Shown: positions 1 to 8,869, numbered from the stretch's first letter. The stretch: DNA of 64,000 nt from Methylonatrum sp040877625 (GCA_040877625.1 JBBDNK010000031.1:1-64000); one strand, 5' to 3'. The notes: generated from the letters alone by a model not told the origin. A program made the numbers and translations.

Positions 1-216
1 CAAGGCGCGGCTCGCAGGCAATGGCGAGCCCTTGCCAAGAGGCGCAACGCCGCCACCGAGCACGCTGCAAAGCCCCGCAGGGCGGGCCATCCGAGCGCGC
101 TGGACTGCGTTGGCGTTCTTGCCAAGGGCGACGGCCATTGCCTGCGAACGCCGCCTTGCCAGCGCGCTCGGATGGCTCCGCAGAGCACCATGGGAATAAA
201 TCAGTGTCTCCTTAAG
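1..216. repeat. Hairpin-rich intergenic element, left edge
   Basis: No credible gene lies in the first 255 bases. The stretch is dominated by inverted repeats. Positions 86-103 are an exact 18-base reverse complement of 159-176, GGCGTTC (112-118) pairs with GAACGCC (146-152), and the segment near 17-39 is a near reverse complement of 119-140. The right end (188-216) carries a motif starting CCATGGGAATAAATCAG that recurs at 35432, 35466 and 39766. This looks like a structured, possibly mobile non-coding repeat rather than a regulatory leader. The left boundary may lie outside the window. Confidence 0.6.
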
Positions 217-255
217 ATAGACTTGGTCCCGACAAACGGAAGAACCCTGAATCAG

Positions 256-759
256 ATGAATTACAGCCAGATATTCAATTGCCTGTTCGGCATTATTCGT
301 CTCCGGTCCGGACCGCAGGACCTGCCTGCGATGAGCAGCCTGCTGATCGTTTCCATGGTCGTCAGCGGCATGATCTCCATGGTCGGCCTGTCCCGGCTGG
401 GCGCCCCCGGCAATATTGCCATGCAACTGCTTGGGGCGGCCCTGTTCAGCCTGCTGTTCGTCCGCGTGGCGCTGCAGTTCCGAGGCGGCGTCGACCGCTT
501 CCTGCAGACCGCCACGGCGCTGTTCGCCACGGATGCAGCACTCACCGTCATCGCCCTGCCTGCAACCGCCGGAATAGACCCCGCCACCCAGGAGGCATCG
601 GTCATGGCTGCCGGCTGGCTACTTATCGTGTTGCTGTGGACAGTGGCGGTCATCGGCCATATCTTCCGCAATGCACTGGACCTGCCGCTGGCCGGCGGCA
701 TTCTGGTGGCGCTTGTGTACCTGTTCCTGTCCATCAACATCACCTCCGTGCTGGCCTGA
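256..759 (+). CDS. Hypothetical multi-pass membrane protein
   Basis: A 167-residue protein with about four hydrophobic segments, roughly at residues 27-45, 48-70, 85-105 and 125-165, and few charged residues between them. This indicates an inner-membrane protein with no recognisable catalytic motif. The ATG at 256 (MNYSQIF) is preferred because the longer reading frame upstream runs into the repeat element at the window edge. It ends 76 bases before mpl on the same strand, so the two could be co-transcribed. I do not recognise the family and infer no function. Confidence 0.6.
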   Translation: MNYSQIFNCLFGIIRLRSGPQDLPAMSSLLIVSMVVSGMISMVGLSRLGAPGNIAMQLLGAALFSLLFVRVALQFRGGVDRFLQTATALFATDAALTVIALPATAGIDPATQEASVMAAGWLLIVLLWTVAVIGHIFRNALDLPLAGGILVALVYLFLSINITSVLA

Positions 760-835
760 TTCCATGCGCACCACACACCGGCAACCGCGTGGTACCATCG
801 GCGGCACCCTTGCTGCAGGGAATCCGGCTCCGGGC

Positions 836-2215
836 ATGCATATCCATATACTCGGCATCTGCGGTACCTTCATGGGCAGCCTTGCGCTGCTCGCCCGCGA
901 AGCCGGTCATCACGTCACCGGCTGTGACATCAACGTCTACCCGCCCATGAGCGATCTGCTCGCGGCCCAGGGTGTCGGCATCATTCAGGGCTACGATCCC
1001 GCCCAGCTTGACCCCGAACCCGACTGCGTGATCATCGGCAATGCCATGTCCCGGGGCAACCCGCTGGTGGAAGCCGTACTGGACCGCGGCCTGACCTACA
1101 GCTCCGGTCCGCAGTGGCTGGCCGACCACATTCTGCGACAACGCTGGGTGCTGGCGGTAAGCGGCACTCACGGCAAAACCACCACCGCGGGCATGCTGGC
1201 ATGGCTGTTGGAGTCGGCGGGCCTGCAGCCCGGCTTTCTGATCGGCGGCGTGCCCGGCAACTTCCCGGTCTCGGCCCGGCTGGGCGGCTCGCCCTTTTTC
1301 GTGATCGAGGCCGACGAGTACGACAGCGCCTTTTTCGACAAGCGCTCGAAGTTCGTGCACTTCCGCCCCAGAACCTTGATCATCAATAACATGGAGCATG
1401 ATCACGCGGACATCTTCCCTGATCTCGCCGCCATTCAGCGTCAGTTCCACCACCTGATCCGCACGGTGCCCGGTTCCGGGCTTATCATCGCCAATGGCGA
1501 TCAGAAAAGCGTGGCCGACACTCTGGCAATGGGCTGCTGGAGCGAACTCTGCAGGATCGGCACCGGTACCGATAACCATTACCAGTTGATCGAAAATCCC
1601 GCAGGTTTCAGTGTCCGCGGCGCGGACCTGCCCGCCAGCGAGCTCAACGTGCCGATGCCCGGCGCGCATAATGCCAGCAACGCCCTGTCCGCATTGCTGG
1701 CGGCCCGGCACGTCGGCGTGCGGCTGCAGGACGGGTTGCAAGCCCTCGCCGGTTTCAAGGGCATGCGCCGCCGGCAGGAATTACGCGGCGAAGCCGGTGG
1801 CGTTCGCATCTACGACGATTTCGCCCACCATCCCACGGCCATCGAGGCGACCATCCAGGCCATGCGGCCGGTCGCCGGCGGAGGGCGCTTGATCGCCGTA
1901 CTGGAACTGCGATCAAACACCATGCGTCTCGGCATCCACCGGGCCCGCCTGCCGGCAAGCCTGCGCGGAGCCGATCAGGTCTGGCTTTATCAGGATTCCA
2001 GCCTGGACTGGGCGGTATCCGAAATCTGCGACGCGCTGCAGGGCAAGGCTGACTGGCGCGACGACCTGGACACGCTGGTGCGGGCCATCGCAGCCGCTAC
2101 CCGACCGGGCGACTGCGTGCTGGTCATGAGCAATGGCGGCTTCGGCGGCATTCACCAGCGGCTGCTTGATACCCTTGCGCAGGGCAGGCAGGCGGGGGAG
2201 CAGGTGCAGCAATGA
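836..2215 (+). CDS. mpl: UDP-MurNAc:L-Ala-D-Glu-mDAP ligase (murein tripeptide recycling)
   Basis: This 459-residue Mur-ligase-family enzyme joins the recycled tripeptide L-Ala-gamma-D-Glu-meso-DAP to UDP-MurNAc in the cytoplasm, feeding recovered peptidoglycan back into wall synthesis. Visible signatures are the N-terminal Rossmann start HIHILGICGTFMG, the ATP-binding loop GTHGKTTT, the IEADEYDSAFFDKRSKF stretch typical of Mpl rather than MurC, and DDFAHHPTAI in the C-terminal part. The start at 836 puts the Rossmann motif at the N terminus as in homologues; longer upstream frames overlap the preceding gene. The stop overlaps the start of ubiX by four bases (ATGA), so translation is probably coupled. 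Confidence 0.93.
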   Translation: MHIHILGICGTFMGSLALLAREAGHHVTGCDINVYPPMSDLLAAQGVGIIQGYDPAQLDPEPDCVIIGNAMSRGNPLVEAVLDRGLTYSSGPQWLADHILRQRWVLAVSGTHGKTTTAGMLAWLLESAGLQPGFLIGGVPGNFPVSARLGGSPFFVIEADEYDSAFFDKRSKFVHFRPRTLIINNMEHDHADIFPDLAAIQRQFHHLIRTVPGSGLIIANGDQKSVADTLAMGCWSELCRIGTGTDNHYQLIENPAGFSVRGADLPASELNVPMPGAHNASNALSALLAARHVGVRLQDGLQALAGFKGMRRRQELRGEAGGVRIYDDFAHHPTAIEATIQAMRPVAGGGRLIAVLELRSNTMRLGIHRARLPASLRGADQVWLYQDSSLDWAVSEICDALQGKADWRDDLDTLVRAIAAATRPGDCVLVMSNGGFGGIHQRLLDTLAQGRQAGEQVQQ

Positions 2216-2844
2216 ATGACGACCGCAACAACACCGTCACACTGGCCTTTACCGGTGCTTCCGGCGCCCAGTACGGCCTGCGCCTGCTGGAGTGCCTGCT
2301 GGCCGCTGAACAACGTGTCTACCTGCTGATCTCCGATGCGGGGCGTGTGGTGCTGGGGCTGGAGACGGATCTGCAACTGCCGGGCCGCAACCGCGATGCG
2401 GAGCGTTTCCTCGCCGAGACGTACGGGGCCAAGGCCGGGCAGTTACGGTTATTCGGCAATAGCGAATGGACCTCCGCCGCAGCCTCCGGTTCCGGCGCGC
2501 CGAAACGCATGGTGATCTGCCCGTGCACCACGGGCACCCTGGGCAGCCTGGCGGCCGGCACCAGCAACAGCCTGATCGAACGGGCAGCCGACGTCATACT
2601 CAAGGAGCGCGGCCGCCTCATACTGGTGCCCCGGGAGATGCCGTATTCAACGCTGCACCTGGAGAACATGCTACGGCTGAGTCGGGCGGGCGCCGTGATC
2701 ATGCCGCCCAGCCCCGGTTTCTATAACCGCCCAACCCGTATCGAGGAACTGGTGGATTTCGTGGTGGCACGCATTCTCGATCACCTCGACATCCCCCAGC
2801 ACATGGTGCCCCGCTGGGGCGAGGCCCGAGGTGTTCAGATCTGA
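2212..2844 (+). CDS. ubiX: Flavin prenyltransferase UbiX
   Basis: UbiX (210 residues) makes prenylated FMN from FMN and dimethylallyl phosphate, the cofactor used by the UbiD decarboxylase in ubiquinone synthesis. The flavin-binding start FTGASGAQYGLRLLECLL, the PCTTGTLGSLAAGTSNSL segment and the LVPREMPYSTLHLENM segment, with its conserved R-E-x-P, are all present and in the usual order. Length matches the family. It starts inside the mpl stop codon (ATGA overlap). UbiD is not in this window. Confidence 0.93.
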   Translation: MNDDRNNTVTLAFTGASGAQYGLRLLECLLAAEQRVYLLISDAGRVVLGLETDLQLPGRNRDAERFLAETYGAKAGQLRLFGNSEWTSAAASGSGAPKRMVICPCTTGTLGSLAAGTSNSLIERAADVILKERGRLILVPREMPYSTLHLENMLRLSRAGAVIMPPSPGFYNRPTRIEELVDFVVARILDHLDIPQHMVPRWGEARGVQI

Positions 2845-2881
2845 CCGCAACGCAACCGGGCAGTACCACGGAGGCTGAACC

Positions 2882-3475
2882 GTGACGACTCCCCTTGCCC
2901 TATTTCCACTGCGCACCGTCCTGTTTCCCGGCGGCCCGCTGCAGCTCAGAATATTCGAGGCCCGCTACCTGGATATGGTCAGCCAGTGCCTGCGGGACAG
3001 CACCGGCTTCGGCGTCTGCCTGATCGAGGAAGGCAGCGAGGTTGGGCAACCCGCCAGGCCCTGCAAGATCGGCACCCTTGCCCGTATCGTCGATTGGGAC
3101 AAGCGCCGGGACGGTCTGCTCGGCATCACCGCCGTCGGCGAGCAGCGATTCCGCATCCGCAAGACCTGGGCAACCCGCGATCGTCTGTTAATGGCCGAGG
3201 TGGACGAACTGCCCCTGGTCGGGCCGGACACCCTCTCGCCGCAACCCGAATTGATCCACAGCCTGATCGAGCGTGTACTGGAACTTAAAGGGCTGGGATA
3301 CGAGCATGTCGCAGTACAGTGGGAAAGCGCGCATTGGCTGAGTTGCCGGCTGGCCGAGGTACTGCCGCTGGACCTGGAATTCAAGCAGCACCTGCTGGAA
3401 ATGGACTCCCCCCGGGACCGCCTGCGTGCGCTTGTTCCGCTCCTTCCGGCACTGGTCTGTGACCCGCCGCCCTAA
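2882..3475 (+). CDS. LON substrate-binding (LON N-terminal) domain protein
   Basis: A 197-residue protein consisting only of the LON N-terminal/peptidase S16 substrate-binding fold: it opens with LALFPLRTVLFPGGPLQLRIFE, then ARYLDMV, and contains GVCLIEEG and GTLARI strands. It has no AAA ATPase or protease domain, so it is the stand-alone 'LON domain' type found across Proteobacteria, whose role is unclear. The start is GTG, supported by GGAGG seven bases upstream (2869-2881 region). It is 37 bases downstream of ubiX and probably in the same transcript. Confidence 0.85.
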   Translation: MTTPLALFPLRTVLFPGGPLQLRIFEARYLDMVSQCLRDSTGFGVCLIEEGSEVGQPARPCKIGTLARIVDWDKRRDGLLGITAVGEQRFRIRKTWATRDRLLMAEVDELPLVGPDTLSPQPELIHSLIERVLELKGLGYEHVAVQWESAHWLSCRLAEVLPLDLEFKQHLLEMDSPRDRLRALVPLLPALVCDPPP

Positions 3476-3556
3476 TCCAGCTTGGCTTGCGGAAGGCGCC
3501 GGTCGGGCCGGAGGCGGCGAATACCGGAAAAACAGCCTCATATCACCAGCCGTAGC

Positions 3557-3590
3557 CGTAGGGCGGAAAAGCGCAGCGCCTTCCGCCGTA
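3557..3590 (+). repeat. REP-like palindromic repeat, copy 1
   Basis: The sequence beginning GTAGGGCGGAAAAGCGCAGC and ending in CTTCCGCCGTA is itself able to fold (GGCGGAA pairs with TTCCGCC). It is present in reverse orientation at 3713-3747 and in a degraded form at 16356-16389. Between the convergent LON-domain and hemL genes it may also act as a transcription barrier. Confidence 0.7.
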
Positions 3591-3712
3591 TGACATGACT
3601 CGCCGTCCCATTCTCAAGTCGTCGATATCGTCACTCCATCTTTCGCCCAGGCCCGTCGATTGAGGTCTCCGCTACTTGGCGAAGACGCATCGGGAACATC
3701 CAACGCCTCCAT

Positions 3713-3747
3713 GCGGCGGAAGGCGCTACGCTTTTCCGCCCTACGGC
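3713..3747 (-). repeat. REP-like palindromic repeat, copy 2 (inverted)
   Basis: Near reverse complement of the repeat at 3557-3590 (GGCGGAAGGCGCTACGC, then TTTTCCGCCCTAC). The two copies face each other about 120 bases apart, the arrangement seen in REPIN-type doublets. The copy ends just before the hemL stop codon. The remaining bases between the copies (3591-3712) show nothing gene-like. Confidence 0.7.
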
Positions 3748-3750
3748 CAG

Positions 3751-5034
3751 CTAGTGTCCCTTGAGGAGCACCTGGCTAAAAGCCTCCAGCGTCACATCGA
3801 TTATCGCGTCGTCATGCGCAATCGACGTGAACCCCGCCTCGAATGCAGACGGCGCCATGTACACGCCCTGCGCCAGCAAGCCGTGGAACACCTTGCGAAA
3901 ACGCTCGACATCGCAGTCCACCACCTGCTGATAGCGGGTCACAGGACCCTGATCGGTAAAGAAAATCCCGAACATGCTGCCGACCTGATTAACCTGCATG
4001 GGCACCCCTGCACGCTCGCCCTCGGCGAGCATCCCCTGGCTCAGGCGTGCCGTGCCGCGCTCGAGCGTCTCGAACACACCAGGTCGGGAGAGTATCTCCA
4101 GCGTCTTAAGACCCGCGGTCATCGCCAACGGATTACCGGACAGCGTACCGGCCTGATACACCCCGCCGAGCGGCGAAAGATGCTCCATGATGTCACGCCG
4201 ACCGCCGAAGGCGCCCACCGGCATGCCGCCGCCGATGATCTTGCCCAGACAGGTCAGGTCCGGGGTAATGCGATACAAGGCCTGCGCCCCGCCCAGGCTG
4301 ACCCGAAAGCCGCACATCACCTCGTCGAAAATCAACACCGCGCCATATTCTGAACAGGCGTCACGCAGGGCCTGCAGGAACTCGCGCTGACCAGGGACAC
4401 AGTTCATGTTGCCGGCCACCGGCTCGACAATGACCGCCGCAACCTCATCACCCAGCCGCAGGAAAGCCTCGCGCACGGCCGCGGCATCGTTATACGGCAG
4501 CGTCAGCGTCTGCTCCACCACCGCCTTCGGCACCCCCGGCGACGTCGGCGTGCCCAATGTCAGCGCTCCGGAGCCGGCCTTGACCAGCAGCGCATCCACA
4601 TGGCCGTGGTAATTGCCCTCGAACTTGATGATCTTGTCCCGCCCGGTAAAGCCCCGGGCCAGACGCAGCGCGCTCATGGTGGCCTCGGTACCGGAGCTGA
4701 CCATGCGCAACAGCTCCATGGACGGCACCATGGACTTGACCTGCTTCGCCATCCGCGTTTCCAGTTCCGTGGGCGCGCCGAAGCTCAGGCCGTCTGCGGC
4801 CGCGCGGGTCACCGCCTCGACGACTTCCGGGTGCGCATGGCCCACCACGGCGGGCCCCCACGAGCAAACGTAATCGATATAGCGATTATCGTCCACGTCA
4901 TACAGGTAGGGACCCTGGGCGCGGCGAATGAACACCGGCGTACCGCCGACGCCGCCGAAAGCACGGACGGGCGAATTGACGCCACCGGGAATATGCAATC
5001 GCGCTTCCTCGAACAGCGCTTCGGAGTGTTTCAT
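3751..5034 (-). CDS. hemL: Glutamate-1-semialdehyde 2,1-aminomutase
   Basis: This 427-residue PLP enzyme converts glutamate-1-semialdehyde to 5-aminolevulinate in the C5 tetrapyrrole pathway. It has the class III aminotransferase layout: GGVNSPVRAF near the N terminus, SSGTEATMSALRLARG (PLP phosphate binding), FDEVMCGFR, and CLGKIIGGGMPVGAFGG with the Schiff-base lysine. Length equals that of standard HemL. The ATG is preceded by AAGGAA. It lies 80 bases downstream of thiE on the same strand, an order common in Gammaproteobacteria, and converges on the LON-domain gene across the REP-like doublet. Confidence 0.96.
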   Translation of the reverse strand: MKHSEALFEEARLHIPGGVNSPVRAFGGVGGTPVFIRRAQGPYLYDVDDNRYIDYVCSWGPAVVGHAHPEVVEAVTRAAADGLSFGAPTELETRMAKQVKSMVPSMELLRMVSSGTEATMSALRLARGFTGRDKIIKFEGNYHGHVDALLVKAGSGALTLGTPTSPGVPKAVVEQTLTLPYNDAAAVREAFLRLGDEVAAVIVEPVAGNMNCVPGQREFLQALRDACSEYGAVLIFDEVMCGFRVSLGGAQALYRITPDLTCLGKIIGGGMPVGAFGGRRDIMEHLSPLGGVYQAGTLSGNPLAMTAGLKTLEILSRPGVFETLERGTARLSQGMLAEGERAGVPMQVNQVGSMFGIFFTDQGPVTRYQQVVDCDVERFRKVFHGLLAQGVYMAPSAFEAGFTSIAHDDAIIDVTLEAFSQVLLKGH

Positions 5035-5114
5035 GCTGGACGTTCCTTTAACGCTTGCGTGGTCGCCATGGCCGAATTGTATCAGTGAAGACCGGGGTGC
5101 TGCCTCGCGGTGGA

Positions 5115-5735
5115 TCAGCCAGCAAACAGCGCGGCGATATGCCGCGCCGCCAACGCCGGATCCGAGGCACCGAAAACGCCCTGTATCACCGCCACCGCAT
5201 CGACACCGGTGGCCACCACGTCCCGGGCGTTGGCAGCGGTAATGCCGCCGATTGCAACCAGCGGCAAGGCAAACCGCGCCCGCGCCTGTCGCAGCAGCGC
5301 CAATTCGGCACGCACCGTGTGCGGCTTGGTAACCGATGGATAGACGGCGCCGAAGGCCAGGTAATCCGCGCCCGCCTCCTGCATCTGCCCGGCACGCTCG
5401 AGAGATGCATAGCAGGAGACGCCGATCATCGCCTCGTTACCCAGCCGCCGCCGCGCTTCGGCAATGGAGACGTCATCCCTGCCCAGATGGACGCCGCCCG
5501 CGCCGCATGCCGCCGCAAGGTCGATATCGTCGTTGACGATGAACAGCGCTCCATAGTCGCGGCACGCGGCCGCCAGCGCCTGCGCTTCCCGGAGGCGCCG
5601 AAGCGCATTCGAGGATTTATCACGATACTGAAGAACGCGTGCCCCGGCCGCCAGCACGGGCGTCACCCGCGCCACCAGCGCTTCCGGTCCGGAAGCACCA
5701 GCATCGGTAATGGCATATAGACCGCGCACCGGCAT
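5115..5735 (-). CDS. thiE: Thiamine-phosphate synthase
   Basis: ThiE couples HMP pyrophosphate to the thiazole phosphate to give thiamine monophosphate. The TIM-barrel signatures are visible: GLYAITD at the N terminus, LQYRDKS, FIVNDDIDLAAACGAGGVHLGRDD, IGVSCYA, DYLAFGAVYPSVTKP, and VAIGGITAANA. I chose the ATG at 5735 (206 residues) because GGAG sits six bases ahead; an in-frame ATG at 5753 would add six residues. It is transcribed away from the rubredoxin gene and towards hemL. No TPP riboswitch is visible upstream. Confidence 0.93.
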   Translation of the reverse strand: MPVRGLYAITDAGASGPEALVARVTPVLAAGARVLQYRDKSSNALRRLREAQALAAACRDYGALFIVNDDIDLAAACGAGGVHLGRDDVSIAEARRRLGNEAMIGVSCYASLERAGQMQEAGADYLAFGAVYPSVTKPHTVRAELALLRQARARFALPLVAIGGITAANARDVVATGVDAVAVIQGVFGASDPALAARHIAALFAG

Positions 5736-5859
5736 GGGAGGCTCCAAAGTCATTCAGTCGACGCGTACTCTGGCAGTGGCGGAAGGCACTCGCAAGGCTT
5801 TTCGGTGCCGCGCCGGCACGGTAGAGTAGCGGCCCCTCAGCGAGGACATTGGCAACACC

Positions 5860-6036
5860 ATGGCGATGGAATACAAATCCTGGATGTGCGTAATCTGCGG
5901 CTGGATCTATGAGGAGGAAGAAGGGCTGCCGGAAGAGGGCATTGCACCCGGCACCCGCTGGGAGGATATCCCCGCCAGCTTCACCTGCCCGGAATGCGGA
6001 GCCAGCAAGGACGACTTCGAGATGATCGAAATCTGA
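5860..6036 (+). CDS. Rubredoxin
   Basis: A 58-residue electron-transfer protein. Two cysteine pairs in the rubredoxin spacing bind a single iron: MCVICGWIY (C10, C13) and FTCPECGASKDDFE (C43, C46), with the intervening acidic loop and PGTRWEDIP signature. It ends ...EMIEI at 6036. It is divergent from thiE, a neighbourhood often seen in Gammaproteobacteria. Its redox partner is not encoded in the window. The short length makes it easy for gene callers to miss, but every family landmark is present. Confidence 0.95.
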   Translation: MAMEYKSWMCVICGWIYEEEEGLPEEGIAPGTRWEDIPASFTCPECGASKDDFEMIEI

Positions 6037-6054
6037 CCGATAGGGCCAGCCCGC

Positions 6055-7281
6055 TCAGGGCGTCAGGCCCAGAAACCACGCGCCCGCCCCGGCCAGTACC
6101 ACCACCGCGGCGGCAACCATCGCGACCTTGCCGATACTCGCCTGGCGTGCCGAGGTGGCAGAAACGTAGTCCGGGCGGGGAGCGGCAGGTTGCGGCTGCG
6201 ACGGGCGAGGACGGGACGGCACTGCCGGCGCGTGTTTGCGCATGAGTTCATGCTCCCGCACCGCCTGCTTCTGATCAAGGCGCTGCGAACTCTCCCGCAT
6301 TTCCGCCTCTTCAACCTGCTCCCGCAGGCGTGCCACCTTGCTGCGGTCGAGCGACTCGTCAGTGGCGATCAGCATGAACTCGTCGGCGAAGTCGAAATCC
6401 ATGGAATTCAGGGCCGGATCGGCCGCCATGGCGGCTTCTTCCTCGACAGACTTCGCCTCCCCGGCATCGGAGGCCGCCTGCAATACGGCATTGGCCTTGG
6501 AGAGATCCACCTCGCTGGGATTATCGACACCGCGGTATGCGCCGCCGGCAAATTTCTTCGCCGGGCGGTCGGGCGTTTTGGCGGCCGAGCCATCCGCGGT
6601 CTTGCCCTGCCGGGCGAGTTCTTCCAGCCGGGCCTGGGCTTTCATCAGCCTCTCGCCAAGCTGCACCGCCCGACGATGGGACTGGACTCGCGCCCGCTCG
6701 GAGAGATTGAGCGCCTGCTTCAGGGCCGCGGTTTCCTCCATCAATTCAGACTGGCGAAACTCGCTGTCACGTTCCATGCCTTGCAGTCCGCGGAGCGAAT
6801 TTTCGACTTCCCGGCCGCGGGCACGCTCGGCTTCCAGTTCACTACGCGCCTCGGAGATCTCCCGCTCCATGCGCTCGACCTCTTCCTCGGCGCTGCGCCA
6901 CGCTTCCTGTGCGGCCGCCTTGTAGCGTTTGATCTGGCCCTCGACGGAATCGCGGCTGGTCGCCTCCTGGCGAAGATACTGTTCGGAGAGCTCGTCATAG
7001 CGCCGCTGCAGCCGCTCCCCGTGCTGCTGCGCATCGTGCATGCGTGCCCGCACGGCGGCCAGATCATCTTCGAGCTGGCGGCGGCGGGCGACTTCCGAAG
7101 CCTGCTGGCGCACATGCTCCGCCTCCATGCGCTTGCGCGTGCTCTCCACCTGTCCGCGGTAATAATTGACCTCGTCCTCCAGCCGCTGCCTGGAGGACGC
7201 CAACTCTCGCCGCAGGCGCTCGACTTCGCTTCCTGGTCGTCCGGGCTGCTCGCTCATCCGCTTCGCTTCCCACGCTTGCAT
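6055..7281 (-). CDS. Long coiled-coil protein with C-terminal membrane anchor
   Basis: A 408-residue hypothetical protein. Residues about 10-230 are rich in E, R, Q and A in heptad-like order (RLRRELASSRQRLEDEV and onward), predicting an extended coiled coil. A lower-complexity linker (about 240-375) follows, then a basic proline stretch, and a single hydrophobic helix at the very C terminus (GKVAMVAAAVVVLAGAGAWF) as a tail anchor. The start at 7281 has GGAG about seven bases upstream; an in-frame ATG at 7257 is the alternative. It converges on rubredoxin. No enzyme motif is visible; a scaffold or envelope role is possible but not shown. Confidence 0.65.
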   Translation of the reverse strand: MQAWEAKRMSEQPGRPGSEVERLRRELASSRQRLEDEVNYYRGQVESTRKRMEAEHVRQQASEVARRRQLEDDLAAVRARMHDAQQHGERLQRRYDELSEQYLRQEATSRDSVEGQIKRYKAAAQEAWRSAEEEVERMEREISEARSELEAERARGREVENSLRGLQGMERDSEFRQSELMEETAALKQALNLSERARVQSHRRAVQLGERLMKAQARLEELARQGKTADGSAAKTPDRPAKKFAGGAYRGVDNPSEVDLSKANAVLQAASDAGEAKSVEEEAAMAADPALNSMDFDFADEFMLIATDESLDRSKVARLREQVEEAEMRESSQRLDQKQAVREHELMRKHAPAVPSRPRPSQPQPAAPRPDYVSATSARQASIGKVAMVAAAVVVLAGAGAWFLGLTP

Positions 7282-7357
7282 AATTGGCTCCAGGACCCCC
7301 TCCAGGAGTCAATTCTCACTTATTTATCAGTATCCTATGTATCTTTCAGATACTGAT

Positions 7358-8182
7358 TCAATATCCGGCAAGGCGCAGATCAACACTGCCGGGAATCGTC
7401 TCCAGTCGCCGGACCCTGGTATCGATGCGGCCATCGGCGTACAGATTCAGAGTCCGGTAACCCGGCGCCTCGGCATCGACCGTGAACTCCCGCTGACCTG
7501 GCGCGAACTGAAGACAGGTAGATGGACAGGCCAGCAGTTGCATAGCGCCATGCGAGGCCTGAAATTCCTGGTGCACATGGCCCCAGAGCACCGCGCGTAC
7601 GCCGGAATGGCGATCCAGCACGGCAAACAGTGCCTCACCGTTATCGACGCCGATCTGGTCTATCCATTGAGAGCCCATCGGCAGCGGGTGATGATGCAGG
7701 CAGATCAGCGCATGGTGGCGCGGACGCCTGGTCAGCAGATCGTCCAGACGCTGCAGCTCCGCCGGCGCCAGATGACCGCCCGGCTTGCCCTCGATGGTTG
7801 AATCCAGCATGATCACCAACCAGTCGCCTAGCTCAAGGTGGCCTTGCCAACGCACCCTGCCCTCGGCAAATATCTCGCGCATGAGGCCGGCATTGTCGTG
7901 ATTGCCTGGAATGACCAACCCTGGAACGCCCAACGCGTCCGCCCGCTCTCGCAGGCGCCGATACGCCTCGACACTGCCATCGTGCACAAGATCACCGGTC
8001 AGCAGCAGCAAATCGGCGGGCAGCGCGTCTCGCGCGACCAGATCGAACACCTGACGGCAACCGTGATCAGAGTTCACGCCGCCCAACTCGCGCTGTCTGT
8101 CTCCGAACAGATGCGTATCCGTAATCTGAAGCACGCGCAGCGCCGCGGGGGCACGAGAAGGATCGCCGTTGCTGGCGGTCAT
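7358..8182 (-). CDS. cpdA: 3',5'-cyclic AMP phosphodiesterase, CpdA type
   Basis: A calcineurin-like metallophosphoesterase of 274 residues, the E. coli CpdA length. It shows the ordered metal-ligand motifs QITDTHLF, LLTGDLVHDG, PGNHDN, CLHHHPLP and LWGHVHQEF. Such enzymes hydrolyse cAMP and set CRP activity. The ATG at 8182 is preceded by AGGGGA at ideal spacing; the longer frame to 8218 has no ribosome site. The class III phosphodiesterase assignment is strong. Substrate preference for cAMP over other cyclic nucleotides is inferred from the family. Confidence 0.85.
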   Translation of the reverse strand: MTASNGDPSRAPAALRVLQITDTHLFGDRQRELGGVNSDHGCRQVFDLVARDALPADLLLLTGDLVHDGSVEAYRRLRERADALGVPGLVIPGNHDNAGLMREIFAEGRVRWQGHLELGDWLVIMLDSTIEGKPGGHLAPAELQRLDDLLTRRPRHHALICLHHHPLPMGSQWIDQIGVDNGEALFAVLDRHSGVRAVLWGHVHQEFQASHGAMQLLACPSTCLQFAPGQREFTVDAEAPGYRTLNLYADGRIDTRVRRLETIPGSVDLRLAGY

Positions 8183-8444
8183 GGAATATCCCCTGTTTCT
8201 CATACCCGCGTTTACCACGTACCCGGGTCAGATGATCCCGACGGCCGGGATTGATATGCTCCCGATATTAACTATGAAACATGGCCGCTTCTGCTGCTGA
8301 CGTCACAAATCAGCCGATAAATCGACCGGTTGGACAGAAGGGGATCTGAAACGGATATCAACGCCCGAACGCGGCGGCGGGACGAACATACCCACCGCTA
8401 CCTGCTGGACAACCAGTTCGCTCTGGAAATGGAAGGAGTACCGG

Positions 8445-8869
8445 ATGATCTCAGTAACCCGCGCACTGCGGGCAGCCGGCCTGACGCTGGCCCTGGGGCT
8501 GCTGGCCGGGTGTGCCGCGCAGCCGAAAGACTTCGCTTCGGAACGCTTCGAGGAAGGCAAAACCGCCTATCTTGCCGGGGACTATTCCAATGCGTTCGAA
8601 CTGCTTCTGGGTGAAGCGGAACAAGGCAATCCGGAGGCTCAGTATACGATCGGCTACATGTACTACCTGGGCCAGGGGGTCCGGGAGGACGAAGCCGCCG
8701 GGGGGGGGGGGGGGNNNNNNNNNNCGCGCTGCGCTGGATCCAGCGCAGCGCGGCGGCCGGCAACCAACGCGCGGTGGAGGCCCTTGGTCACCTGGCGGGC
8801 ATGGGCGGCGCCCGACAACGCGCACGCCAACAGCACGACACATCGGAACCGCCTGACCAGCGGGATTGA
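8445..8869 (+). CDS. Sel1-repeat lipoprotein interrupted by assembly gap
   Basis: The N-terminal part has a lipoprotein signal (hydrophobic stretch ending LLAGCAAQ, lipobox LAGC) followed by a Sel1/TPR-like repeat (EQGNPEAQYTIGYMYYLGQG). A run of about 16 G and ten N at 8715-8724 interrupts it. After the gap, a different frame continues the same repeat pattern (ALRWIQRSAAAGNQRAVEAL) and stops at 8869. So this is one gene of uncertain length with missing sequence, not two genes. GAAGGAG precedes the ATG. Sel1 lipoproteins usually act as envelope scaffolds; the partner here is unknown. Bases 8183-8444 upstream hold nothing recognisable. Confidence 0.7.
8699..8724. other. Poly-G run and 10-N assembly gap
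   Basis: A G homopolymer followed by ten N marks a scaffold join or failed read-through inside the Sel1-repeat gene. The real gap size is unknown. The reading frame differs on the two sides, which follows from the arbitrary gap length and is not evidence of a pseudogene. Confidence 0.95.

Noticed and set aside
3676..4353. Open frame antisense to hemL
   Set aside because: The minus strand encodes a complete, motif-rich HemL over the same bases, and the antisense frame has no recognisable domain.
6190..7356. A 388-codon open frame antisense to the coiled-coil protein gene
   Set aside because: It is a composition shadow: GC-rich codons on the minus strand leave the opposite frame open. The translated words are low-complexity with no family match, whereas the minus strand gives a coherent coiled coil with a tail anchor.
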